Shown here: one piece after another, positions 1 through 5,945 of the stretch
How positions within the stretch are numbered: position 1 is the stretch's first letter
How the letters are laid out: each line of letters begins with the position of its first letter
Assembly (NCBI GenBank): GCA_035282865.1
Contig: DATEVB010000228.1
Span: 1 to 10,493 of the forward strand
Reading direction: 5' to 3'
DNA: 10,493 nt
Origin: UBA4744 sp035282865
Lineage (GTDB): Bacteria; Actinomycetota; Acidimicrobiia; Spongiisociales; UBA4744
The notes under the pieces: model-generated
Seen by the model: the letters and a program-made list of their open reading frames with translations, nothing else
What the model was told of the DNA's origin: nothing
Databases searched by the model: none
Position numbers and translations under genes: made by a program

Positions 1-28
1 TGGCTACCAAAACCCTATCAGGGGCATA

Positions 29-47
29 GGCCGGGTTTCGACCGGCC
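29..47 (-). terminator. Possible weak terminator after the GlnR-like gene
   Basis: Just past the stop codon of the minus-strand regulator lies a perfect 6-bp inverted repeat, GGCCGG (29-34) and CCGGCC (42-47), with a 7-nt loop. Further downstream on the minus strand a short CCCT/AGGG hairpin (13-23) is followed by four Ts (9-12). Neither is a textbook intrinsic terminator, because the long stem has no T-run and the one with Ts has only 4 bp. Together they could end the glnA2-glnR transcript. Confidence 0.33.
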
Positions 48-61
48 AAGGGCGCGGCGGG

Positions 62-685
62 TCATCCGAACCGATAGCCAACCGAGCGCACGGTGGATAT
101 CCAGCTCGCTCGCTCTTCACCCAGCTTGGATCGGAGGCGCCGAACGTGGACGTCGACGGTGCGCGCTCCGCCGAAGTAGTCGTAGCCCCACACCTTTGAC
201 AGGAGTTGCTCGCGGCTCCACACTCGCCCCTGGTTCCCGACGAAGAACCGCAGCAGCTCGTACTCCATATAGGTGAGGTCAACCGGTTTGCCGATCACCG
301 TGGCCTGGTAGGTAGCAGTGTTCAGCTCGAGGTCCTTGAACCGGATGATCTCACCGGCGGGTTCATCCCGGGTGAGGCGGGCCAGGCGCACCCTCAGCTC
401 GACCGGATCGGGCGGGTTGAGTACGAAATCGCTCACGAAGTCGGCTCCGGGCAGCAACCCGGCTTGATTGCGACCGACCACCACCAGCACCCGGACACCA
501 AGATCCTCGACCAGACCGCGTGCTGTGCGGAGGGCTGCCGCCGGTTGGTCGGCGAGTTCGAAAACCGCGACCGCCCAATCATCTGCTTGCGGCTGCTCAG
601 CCACCGAGACCGTATCGACTCCGGCCAGCAGCAAAGCTTCGGCCAGCTCGCTCGAGGGCTGGGGGGGATAGACGGCGACCAGCAT
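62..685 (-). CDS. glnR: GlnR-like OmpR-family transcriptional regulator with atypical receiver
   Basis: This 207-residue protein has the OmpR layout: a degenerate receiver domain (about 1-105) and a C-terminal winged-helix DNA-binding domain (about 112-207). The DNA-binding half closely matches remembered actinobacterial GlnR: LTYMEYELLRFF, VWGYDYFGGARTVDVHVRRL and the ending STVRSVGYRFG. GlnR is the global nitrogen regulator of Streptomyces and mycobacteria and controls glnA. The receiver lacks the acidic pair near its N terminus. Glu43 (VAVFELAD) stands at the phospho-acceptor Asp position and Asn90 at the conserved Lys, so phosphorylation is unlikely. The start is the ATG whose A follows directly on the glnA2 stop (TAATG, one shared base). 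No Shine-Dalgarno is visible upstream, so translation is probably coupled to glnA2. A longer in-frame start upstream would run into glnA2. The adjacent glnA genes and GlnR-box array support the name; a GlnR-like paralogue remains possible. Confidence 0.86.
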   Translation of the reverse strand: MLVAVYPPQPSSELAEALLLAGVDTVSVAEQPQADDWAVAVFELADQPAAALRTARGLVEDLGVRVLVVVGRNQAGLLPGADFVSDFVLNPPDPVELRVRLARLTRDEPAGEIIRFKDLELNTATYQATVIGKPVDLTYMEYELLRFFVGNQGRVWSREQLLSKVWGYDYFGGARTVDVHVRRLRSKLGEERASWISTVRSVGYRFG

Positions 686-2010
686 TAGAGAATCGGGAGG
701 TATTCCTCGAGTTCGAACTTGGAGACATGGTGCTGATACCGGTCCCACTCCTTTCGCTTGTTGCGCAGGAACCAGTCGAAAACGTGCTCTCCGAGTGCTC
801 CCGCCACCAGCTCCGAGTTTTCCATGAGGTCGAGGGCTTCCGACAATGTTTCGGGAAGCCGCTTGATGCCCGCCGCGGAGCGTTCGCTCGAGGTGAGGTC
901 GAACACGTTGCCCATCATCTCGGTCGGCAACTCGTAGTTCCCCTCGATTCCGGCCAGACCGGCAGCCAGCAACACGGAAAAAGCCAGGTACGGGTTACAG
1001 GCCGAGTCGGGCGATCGGTACTCCAACCGTGTGCTGGACGGCTTGCCTGCCTTGACCGTGGGGACCCGTACCAGGGCGGATTGGTTGTTGCGCGCCCAGA
1101 ACACGTAAACGGGTGCTTCAAAACCGGGTACCAGTCGCTTGTACGAGTTGACCCACTGGTTGGTGACGGCGGTGATCTCCCGGGCATGCACAACCAGGCC
1201 GGCGATGAACTTCTGCGCTACCTTCGACAGCCGCGTTTCACTCCCGGCCTCATAGAAGGCGTTGTCGTCGCCCTCGAACAGAGAAAGGTGCATGTGGAAA
1301 CCGCTTCCATCGTGCCGCTCGAGCGGTTTGGGCATGAACGTTGCGTAGATCCCGTATTCGAGCGCGACTTCCTTCACGGTCAGCCGGAAGGTCATCACAT
1401 TGTCGGCCATGGTCAGTGCGTCGGTGTAGCGCAGGTCGATCTCGTGCTGGCTCGGTGAGACTTCGTGGTGCGAGTACTCAACCGGAATGCCCAATTGTTC
1501 CAACGCGTTGATGGTGGCCCTTCGGTATTCCTGGGCCACATCCAGCGGGGTCAGATCGAAGTAGCCGCCCCGGTCGAGCACTTTCGGGTCCGGCGAGGCG
1601 TCCTCGAAATAGAAGAATTCGAGTTCGGGTGCAACGTAGAACCCGTAGCCCAGGTCGGCCGCCTTGCGCAGGTTGCGCTTCAACACCCAGCGAGGGTCTC
1701 CTTCGAAGGGTTCCCCGTCGGTGGTGAGGATGTCGCAGAACATGCTGGCCACCTGGGTGGCCGGTCGCCACGGGAGGATCTGAAAGGTCGAGGGGTCGGG
1801 GCGGGCGATCATGTCGGCTTCCTGGATGCGGGCATACCCGTCGATCGCCGACCCATCGAACGTCATACCCTCCTCGAAGGCAACTTCCAGCTCGGCGGGA
1901 CTGATCGACACCGACTTGAGAAACCCTTGCACGTCCGTGAACCACAACCTCATGAACCGGATCCCGCGTTCTTCGACAGTACGAAGCACGTATTCAGCTT
2001 GTTTGTCCAT
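685..2010 (-). CDS. glnA2: Type I glutamine synthetase, GlnA2-like
   Basis: A complete 441-residue class I glutamine synthetase, which makes glutamine from glutamate, ammonia and ATP in the cytoplasm. The N-terminal beta-grasp region carries FDGSAIDG (51-58; Asp52 corresponds to the ammonium-site Asp). The catalytic domain has PELEFFYF (Glu129, Glu131), SHHEVSPSQHEID (180-192, Glu183 and Glu190), GSGFHMHLS (His239, His241), the flap Glu298 in RLVPGFEAP, and EYRSPDSACNPYLAF (Glu330, Arg332). Overall it resembles mycobacterial GlnA2 more than GlnA1. At the adenylylation site it reads NVFDLT, with Phe370 replacing the modifiable Tyr, so GlnE control is not expected. Some GlnA-like paralogues use polyamines or other amines, which cannot be excluded, though the catalytic set looks intact. 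A strong Shine-Dalgarno, AAGGAGT (2018-2024 on the minus strand), lies 7 nt before the ATG. The gene heads an operon with the regulator and diverges from glnA1. Confidence 0.93.
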   Translation of the reverse strand: MDKQAEYVLRTVEERGIRFMRLWFTDVQGFLKSVSISPAELEVAFEEGMTFDGSAIDGYARIQEADMIARPDPSTFQILPWRPATQVASMFCDILTTDGEPFEGDPRWVLKRNLRKAADLGYGFYVAPELEFFYFEDASPDPKVLDRGGYFDLTPLDVAQEYRRATINALEQLGIPVEYSHHEVSPSQHEIDLRYTDALTMADNVMTFRLTVKEVALEYGIYATFMPKPLERHDGSGFHMHLSLFEGDDNAFYEAGSETRLSKVAQKFIAGLVVHAREITAVTNQWVNSYKRLVPGFEAPVYVFWARNNQSALVRVPTVKAGKPSSTRLEYRSPDSACNPYLAFSVLLAAGLAGIEGNYELPTEMMGNVFDLTSSERSAAGIKRLPETLSEALDLMENSELVAGALGEHVFDWFLRNKRKEWDRYQHHVSKFELEEYLPIL

Positions 2011-2040
2011 CGCGGTTACTCCTTGCGGTGTTCAACGGCA

Positions 2041-2069
2041 AAGGTAGCGGAGGCGGGGACCCCCGACGA
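2041..2069 (-). promoter_or_regulatory. Weak promoter candidate for glnA2-glnR
   Basis: On the minus strand TACCTT (complement of 2041-2046) fits the actinobacterial -10 form TAnnnT, and a poor -35 (TTCGTC) lies 18 nt upstream. Transcription would start near 2034, about 24 nt before the glnA2 ATG. The -35 match is weak, which would be compatible with activation by a bound regulator, but the call is tentative. Confidence 0.25.
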
Positions 2070-2072
2070 ACG

Positions 2073-2122
2073 GAAACGCGCCCCGAAACACAGCGTTCAC
2101 ACTCCGGCAACCGTACAGTAAT
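2073..2122 (+). promoter_or_regulatory. Candidate GlnR operator: phased GlnR-box half-sites
   Basis: The 159-bp gap between the two divergent synthetase genes (2011-2169) contains five GlnR-like half-sites in one orientation: GAAAC (2073-2077), GAAAC (2085-2089), TTCAC (2096-2100), GCAAC (2107-2111) and GTAAT (2118-2122). The last four begin exactly 11 bp apart, and the first is 12 bp before the second. The GlnR consensus known from Streptomyces and mycobacteria is gTnAC-n6-GnAAC, also with 11-bp periodicity. TTCAC-n6-GCAAC fits it with one mismatch. The array ends 47 bp before the glnA1 ATG, where an activator or a regulator overlapping the -35 region would sit. It could also influence glnA2 in the other direction. 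The assignment is inferred from pattern and neighbours. Confidence 0.66.
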
Positions 2123-2169
2123 TGCCGCCGAGTAGAAACTCGGAGGACAAAATCTAGAGAGGACCAGCA

Positions 2170-3591
2170 ATGCCGAAAACCCCGGCTGATGTCATGGCGA
2201 TGCTCGGCGAAGGCGTCGAGTTCATCGACCTCCGGTTCTGCGACCTGCCCGGGCAGGTCCAGCACTTCACCGTTCCGGCCAGCGAACTCGACCTCGACGC
2301 CTTCCAAGACGGCTTCGGATTCGACGGGTCGTCGATTCGGGGATTCCAGGAGATCCAGGAATCGGACATGATCCTCAAACCCGATCCCGATACCGCCCTC
2401 ATTGACCCCTTCATGGAGCGCAAGACGCTGCTTCTGTACTGCTTCGTGCATGACCCCATTTCCCACGAGCCGTACAACCGCGACCCGCGGTACGTCGCCA
2501 AGAAGGCCGAGCAGTACCTGCTGGGAACAGGATTGGCCGACACGTCCTACTGGGGACCGGAGGCAGAGTTCTATATCTTCGACTCGGCGCGATTCGACCA
2601 GAACCAGTTCTCGGCGTTCTACGAGGTTGATTCGGCTGAGGGCGCCTGGAACACCGGCGCCGAAGAGGATGGGCGGAACCTCGCCTACAAGCCGCGCTAC
2701 AAAGAGGGGTACTTCCCGGTTCCACCCACCGATCACTACCAGGACCTGCGGTCGGAGATGTCCGCGGTGCTCGAAGAGGCCGGGATCAAGGTCGAGGTTC
2801 ATCACCACGAAGTGGGCACCGCCGGCCAGGCGGAGATCGACATTCGCTATACGACTCTGCTTCGCCAGGCGGACAACGTGACTCTTTTCAAGTACATCGT
2901 CAAGAACGTCGCCTGGCAATACGGCAAGACCGTCACCTTCATGCCGAAACCCATCTTCGAGGACAACGGGTCCGGGATGCACACCCATCAGAGCCTCTGG
3001 AAGGACGGAGTGCCACTCTTCTACGATGAGACGGGTTACGCAGGTTTGTCCGACATGGCTCGCTGGTATATCGGTGGATTACTCAAACATGCCCCGGCCA
3101 TACTGGCCTTCGCGGCACCTACCACCAACTCGTATCGGCGCCTGGTGCCCGGCTACGAGGCCCCGGTCAACCTGGTGTACAGCCAGCGGAACCGGTCGGC
3201 AGCGATCCGGATACCCCTGTACTCCCAAAAGCCTGCACTCAAGCGGCTGGAGTTCCGCTGCCCGGATCCCGCTGCCAACGCCTACCTGGCGTTTTCGGCG
3301 ATGCTGATGGCCGGCCTCGACGGAGTCGAGAACCAGATCGAGCCACCCCCCCCGGTCGACAAGGACATCTACGACCTGCCACCGGAAGAATTGAAGAACC
3401 TTCCTTCGGTGCCGGGAAGTCTGGAAGAGGCCCTGGCGGCACTCGAGGCCGACCACGACTTCCTGTACAAGGGTGACGTATTCACCCCCGACCTGATCGA
3501 GGCATGGCTCGACTATAAGCGGGGCTCGGAAGTCGATCAGATGCGTCTGCGTCCTCATCCCTACGAGTTCTATCTGTACTACGACATTTGA
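2170..3591 (+). CDS. glnA: Type I glutamine synthetase, GlnA1 type (adenylylatable)
   Basis: A full-length 473-residue dodecameric-type glutamine synthetase, close to the usual length of actinobacterial GlnA1. The N-terminal beta-grasp domain has FDGSSIRGF (51-59, Asp52). The catalytic domain has EAEFYIFD (131-138), HHHEVGTAGQAEID (211-224, Glu214 and Glu222), the ATP-binding stretch KPIFEDNGSGMHTHQSL (260-276, His271 and His273), the flap Glu330 in RLVPGYEAPVN, and EFRCPDPAANAYLAF (361-375, Glu361 and Arg363). Unlike the neighbouring GlnA2 it carries DKDIYDLPPEE with Tyr401, the classic adenylylation site of the GSI-beta subgroup. Activity is therefore probably tuned by an adenylyltransferase (GlnE) encoded elsewhere. 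The start is set by AGAGAGGA (2156-2163), 6 nt before ATG. The GlnR-box array lies upstream and a strong hairpin downstream, so the gene is probably a single transcription unit and the main ammonium-assimilating synthetase. Confidence 0.96.
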   Translation: MPKTPADVMAMLGEGVEFIDLRFCDLPGQVQHFTVPASELDLDAFQDGFGFDGSSIRGFQEIQESDMILKPDPDTALIDPFMERKTLLLYCFVHDPISHEPYNRDPRYVAKKAEQYLLGTGLADTSYWGPEAEFYIFDSARFDQNQFSAFYEVDSAEGAWNTGAEEDGRNLAYKPRYKEGYFPVPPTDHYQDLRSEMSAVLEEAGIKVEVHHHEVGTAGQAEIDIRYTTLLRQADNVTLFKYIVKNVAWQYGKTVTFMPKPIFEDNGSGMHTHQSLWKDGVPLFYDETGYAGLSDMARWYIGGLLKHAPAILAFAAPTTNSYRRLVPGYEAPVNLVYSQRNRSAAIRIPLYSQKPALKRLEFRCPDPAANAYLAFSAMLMAGLDGVENQIEPPPPVDKDIYDLPPEELKNLPSVPGSLEEALAALEADHDFLYKGDVFTPDLIEAWLDYKRGSEVDQMRLRPHPYEFYLYYDI

Positions 3592-3613
3592 ACCCGGACC
3601 GGTAGTGACGATT

Positions 3614-3639
3614 GGCCGCCCCCGACCGAGGGGGCGGCC
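3614..3639 (+). terminator. Hairpin terminator after glnA1
   Basis: A perfect 10-bp GC-rich inverted repeat, GGCCGCCCCC (3614-3623) and GGGGGCGGCC (3630-3639), with loop GACCGA, starts 22 bp after the glnA1 stop codon. The following sequence (ATGTTCTTGG) is only modestly T-rich, as is common for actinobacterial terminators. Because glnA1 and the next gene converge, the hairpin could act from both sides, although the acetyltransferase gene ends about 190 bp away. Confidence 0.75.
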
Positions 3640-3768
3640 ATGTTCTTGGCCGACGCGATCCGTCACGGAGGGAGCGAAGTCGGCATCGAATTCGGGGCGA
3701 TCGGCGAGCGGCCGACCCAACTGATGGGCGGCGATCTCACTTACTTCCGGAACGACGGCTTCGCTTGA
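3640..3768 (+). other. Orphan 42-codon ORF, doubtful gene or remnant
   Basis: The 236 bp between glnA1 and the acetyltransferase gene hold the hairpin and then an open frame of 42 codons, from an ATG right at the base of the hairpin to TGA at 3766-3768. It lies in the same frame as glnA1, and the frame stays open from the glnA1 stop onward. Third positions are about three-quarters G or C, as in real genes here, and the product contains a folded-looking stretch, VGIEFGAIGERPTQL, that I do not recognise. No Shine-Dalgarno precedes the ATG, because the hairpin stem occupies that place. It could be the tail of a decayed gene, a small protein, or chance. The remaining 3769-3827 shows nothing clear. 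Confidence 0.2.
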
Positions 3769-3827
3769 CCGTGTTCTCGCTGTTGCTCCCCATGGCCGGC
3801 AGAGAGCACTGCTGCAACCAGCTTCGG

Positions 3828-5051
3828 CTAGAAGATCTCTTGGCACCAGGGGGCCGGGTGCCAGGAGAACATGGCGTCCGCCCGGCGCACATCTTCCGGG
3901 GAGCCTGCCACCCGACCGGCGGCGGCCAGGACGTTGAGACGGACGCCCCCCATATAGATGGCGCCGAGATCGGAAGCGGCGAGCCGAACCTCCGGTGCGG
4001 ATGTGATGCGGATGCAACTCGATTCATCACCGGTTGTCTCCAAGAGGTACGTGCCGGTGTTCCAAGTGTTGAAGTCGTCGTGCACTTCGATGATGAGTTG
4101 TCCCTCTTGGGAGTACTTCCTGGCCATTAGGGCCGCCGGGATGTCGATCGGGCAGACCCAGAGAGAGTCGGAGATTCGCTGCGTGAGGCGGCGGGGGTCG
4201 CTCAGTAGCCAGGGGAGCGGGTCGTCGACCGGCAGGTTCCAGTAGCCGATCTTGCGGGTCAGGTCGATGGAGACGAGATAACGCCAGAGACTGTCGACGG
4301 CTGCCAGATCGACGGCCTGCAGGTCAGAGATACGCACCTCGCCGTTGGGGAAGCCATCGTCGTCCCATTGCTCTTTGGCGCGGTATTGCACATACCCGCG
4401 CGGGGCACCCATCTCTTCGTAGACGGCGTACCGGTAGCTGGTAGCGCCTCCGCGCCGGCTTTCCGGGTCCCTGAATACGCGGTATTCCCAGTTCGTCTCG
4501 GATCGATCGAACATCCCGGGTCGCAGACGGCGGGTCTGGTCGTACACGGGGGGGAGCAACCGTTTCGCCTCGTCCAGTTCCACCAGGCGCACGGCGCCAG
4601 AACCCAGGGGAGATCCGCGGAACCCGGCGTGGCTTCGGTCGATCTCGGCTTCAACCATGGTGGCGGCCGCTCCAAAGCCGAATCGACCGTAGATCGAGCT
4701 CTCCGACGCCCAAAGCCCGGCCAGCGCATCGCCGTGGTTCCGGGCTTCGTCGAGATGGGCTCGCATCATCAGCCGCAAAGCTCCTTGACGGCGGTGGGTG
4801 GCGAGCACCGACACCATGGTGGTCCCGGCCACCGGTGCCGCGCCGCCGGGCACCGTCATGTCGAGGCTATATGCGCCGGCCGTGCCGATCATCTGCTCAC
4901 CGTCGAAGGCGCAGATGGTGCGTTCGATCTCGAGAGTCGCATTGAACGACTCAGTGCCTTCGTCGGTCGGATCGAACCCGAATGCCAGTCCCATCAACCG
5001 GCGGAACTCCGGTCTTTCGTTTTCCGTGATAGGGCGAATGGTGAATGTCAT
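3828..5051 (-). CDS. Eis-like GNAT-family N-acetyltransferase
   Basis: The 407-residue protein matches the Eis/enhanced-intracellular-survival family in length and layout: an N-terminal GNAT domain (about 1-140), a second GNAT-like region, and an SCP2-like C-terminal domain (about 295-407). The acetyl-CoA binding motif is VSVLATHRRQGALRLMM (80-96). Tyr121 in SIYGRFGFG matches the catalytic Tyr of Eis, and the protein ends in Phe407, matching the family's terminal carboxylate that takes part in catalysis. Characterised Eis enzymes acetylate amines such as aminoglycosides and protein lysines, but the natural substrate here is unknown. The ATG at 5051 gives the family-typical opening (MTFTIRPIT). 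No good Shine-Dalgarno is present. The gene stands alone on the minus strand, 137 bp downstream of a membrane-protein gene, and converges on glnA1. Confidence 0.88.
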   Translation of the reverse strand: MTFTIRPITENERPEFRRLMGLAFGFDPTDEGTESFNATLEIERTICAFDGEQMIGTAGAYSLDMTVPGGAAPVAGTTMVSVLATHRRQGALRLMMRAHLDEARNHGDALAGLWASESSIYGRFGFGAAATMVEAEIDRSHAGFRGSPLGSGAVRLVELDEAKRLLPPVYDQTRRLRPGMFDRSETNWEYRVFRDPESRRGGATSYRYAVYEEMGAPRGYVQYRAKEQWDDDGFPNGEVRISDLQAVDLAAVDSLWRYLVSIDLTRKIGYWNLPVDDPLPWLLSDPRRLTQRISDSLWVCPIDIPAALMARKYSQEGQLIIEVHDDFNTWNTGTYLLETTGDESSCIRITSAPEVRLAASDLGAIYMGGVRLNVLAAAGRVAGSPEDVRRADAMFSWHPAPWCQEIF

Positions 5052-5100
5052 CAGTCGGTCATGCTACGTGGCGGGTGGGGAGGGTGGTGCTATGTCGCGC

Positions 5101-5119
5101 CGATACGGTCTTCGTATCG
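5101..5119. repeat. Perfect 7-bp inverted repeat (hairpin or operator)
   Basis: CGATACG (5101-5107) and CGTATCG (5113-5119) are exact reverse complements separated by GTCTT. The dyad lies about 50 bp before the acetyltransferase start and about 70 bp beyond the end of the upstream membrane-protein gene. It could be a regulator's operator for the acetyltransferase gene, or a terminator stem for the gene before it, although no T-run follows. The rest of this 137-bp gap shows nothing I can name. Confidence 0.35.
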
Positions 5120-5188
5120 CCGAGCCTTTCAGCGGCACTCGGCCGGGGTCCCGACGAGGTCGAGAAGAAGGAAGCCGCAACCAAGTAT

Positions 5189-5818
5189 CTAAGCGCCGGT
5201 GCCTGAGATAGCAGCGGCGGCCGCTACGAGAGCATCGTAGGCGGTGGCGAACTCGGCGGAAGCAGCCTGGAAGGCGGCCAGCGCATCACGGCGGGGTTGG
5301 GCGCTCGGGCCTTCGAACCCGACCCGGGCATCGCGCCCGGCGGCGCGAATCTTCCCTGCCGCGGTGGCCAGGTCGGCGTGGATGGCCGCCAGTTCGTCGT
5401 ATCCGGCGGGCGGTGCCGCGATCTCAACTCCGTCGGCGAACACCGAGGCGCGATCTTCGACATCCCGGAATATGGCCAGCGCATCCTGGTACTCGATCAC
5501 CCTGGGGGTGGCATCCTGCTGTGTGTTGACGTCGAGCAGGTCGGCTTCGATGCCGGCCAGCTCGGCGTTGGACCCGGTCATTTTGTCGACGTACGCCTGC
5601 ACTTCGGCTGGGACGGTTGGAGCGACCGTGGTCGTTGTCTCCCCGTCGCCATCGACGGTGGTGGGGGTGTTAGCCGACGACGTCGTTGTGGTCTCTTCGG
5701 GCTGCGTTTCGGGGAGCTGCTGGACGAAGAAATAGGTGAATCCGACCATCCCCACGATGATGAGCGGAAGGATCCAACGGCCTGGCTTGGGATCTGGATT
5801 TCGACTGGTCATCGGCAC
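5189..5818 (-). CDS. Single-pass membrane protein with Thr-rich linker and helical outer domain
   Basis: I do not recognise the family of this protein. The longest reading has 209 residues from a GTG at 5818. An in-frame ATG at 5812 (giving MTSRNPDPK) is equally plausible, and neither has a clear Shine-Dalgarno. After a short basic N terminus comes one hydrophobic segment (about 15-32, WILPLIIVGMVGFTYFFV), which is probably a signal anchor. A low-complexity Thr/Pro/acidic linker follows (about 36-70, with TTTT runs), then an Ala- and Glu/Asp-rich domain predicted mostly helical (about 71-209). With positive charges before the membrane segment, the large domain should lie outside the cytoplasm. 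There are no cysteines and no catalytic motif. A structural or cell-envelope role is possible. It is followed on the same strand by the acetyltransferase gene and diverges from another single-pass membrane protein gene. Confidence 0.72.
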   Translation of the reverse strand: MPMTSRNPDPKPGRWILPLIIVGMVGFTYFFVQQLPETQPEETTTTSSANTPTTVDGDGETTTTVAPTVPAEVQAYVDKMTGSNAELAGIEADLLDVNTQQDATPRVIEYQDALAIFRDVEDRASVFADGVEIAAPPAGYDELAAIHADLATAAGKIRAAGRDARVGFEGPSAQPRRDALAAFQAASAEFATAYDALVAAAAAISGTGA

Positions 5819-5872
5819 CAGAACGTTAGCGGACCGAAGGCGGGTTCCCTAGGAGCCCGACAGCCAACCCTC

Positions 5873-5901
5873 TTGAAGGTGAATGCTCCTTCCCTTACGT
5901 T
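5873..5901 (+). promoter_or_regulatory. Sigma70-type promoter candidate
   Basis: TTGAAG (5873-5878) and TACGTT (5896-5901) are separated by exactly 17 nt and match the housekeeping -35 and -10 elements well for an actinobacterium. Transcription would begin near 5908, leaving a leader of about 38 nt before the ATG at 5946. The site lies in the 127-bp gap between two divergent membrane-protein genes; I found no comparably good promoter for the minus-strand gene. Confidence 0.5.
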
Positions 5902-5933
5902 GACCGAGTTCCCGTGCTCCCCTTCGGACGAAT

Positions 5934-5940
5934 GAGGTGA
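5934..5940 (+). promoter_or_regulatory. Shine-Dalgarno that selects the ATG at 5946
   Basis: GAGGTGA lies 5 nt before the ATG at 5946. The alternative GTG start at 5937 sits inside this element and so has no ribosome-binding site of its own, which favours the ATG. Confidence 0.65.
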
Positions 5941-5945
5941 ACCGA

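Noticed and set aside
520..1458. A 312-codon plus-strand open frame opposite glnR and glnA2
   Set aside because: Shadow of the two minus-strand genes, which are supported by clear homology. The translated product shows no known motif.
2032..2988. A 318-codon minus-strand open frame across the glnA1 start and the intergenic region
   Set aside because: It is antisense to a certain glutamine synthetase gene and would cover the regulatory gap. No Shine-Dalgarno or domain supports it.
3592..3768. Stop-codon readthrough of glnA1 into the same open frame
   Set aside because: The glnA1 C terminus (YEFYLYYDI) is complete for the family and a strong hairpin follows at once, so a longer synthetase is unlikely.
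3079..4017. A 312-codon minus-strand open frame running from inside glnA1 into the acetyltransferase gene
   Set aside because: It crosses the glnA1 stop, the terminator hairpin and another gene in the wrong frame, and its composition is that of antisense sequence.
5051..5062. Three-codon upstream ORF (ATG-ACC-GAC-TGA) overlapping the acetyltransferase ATG
   Set aside because: The TGATG overlap could suggest a leader peptide, but three codons without a Shine-Dalgarno are easily chance.
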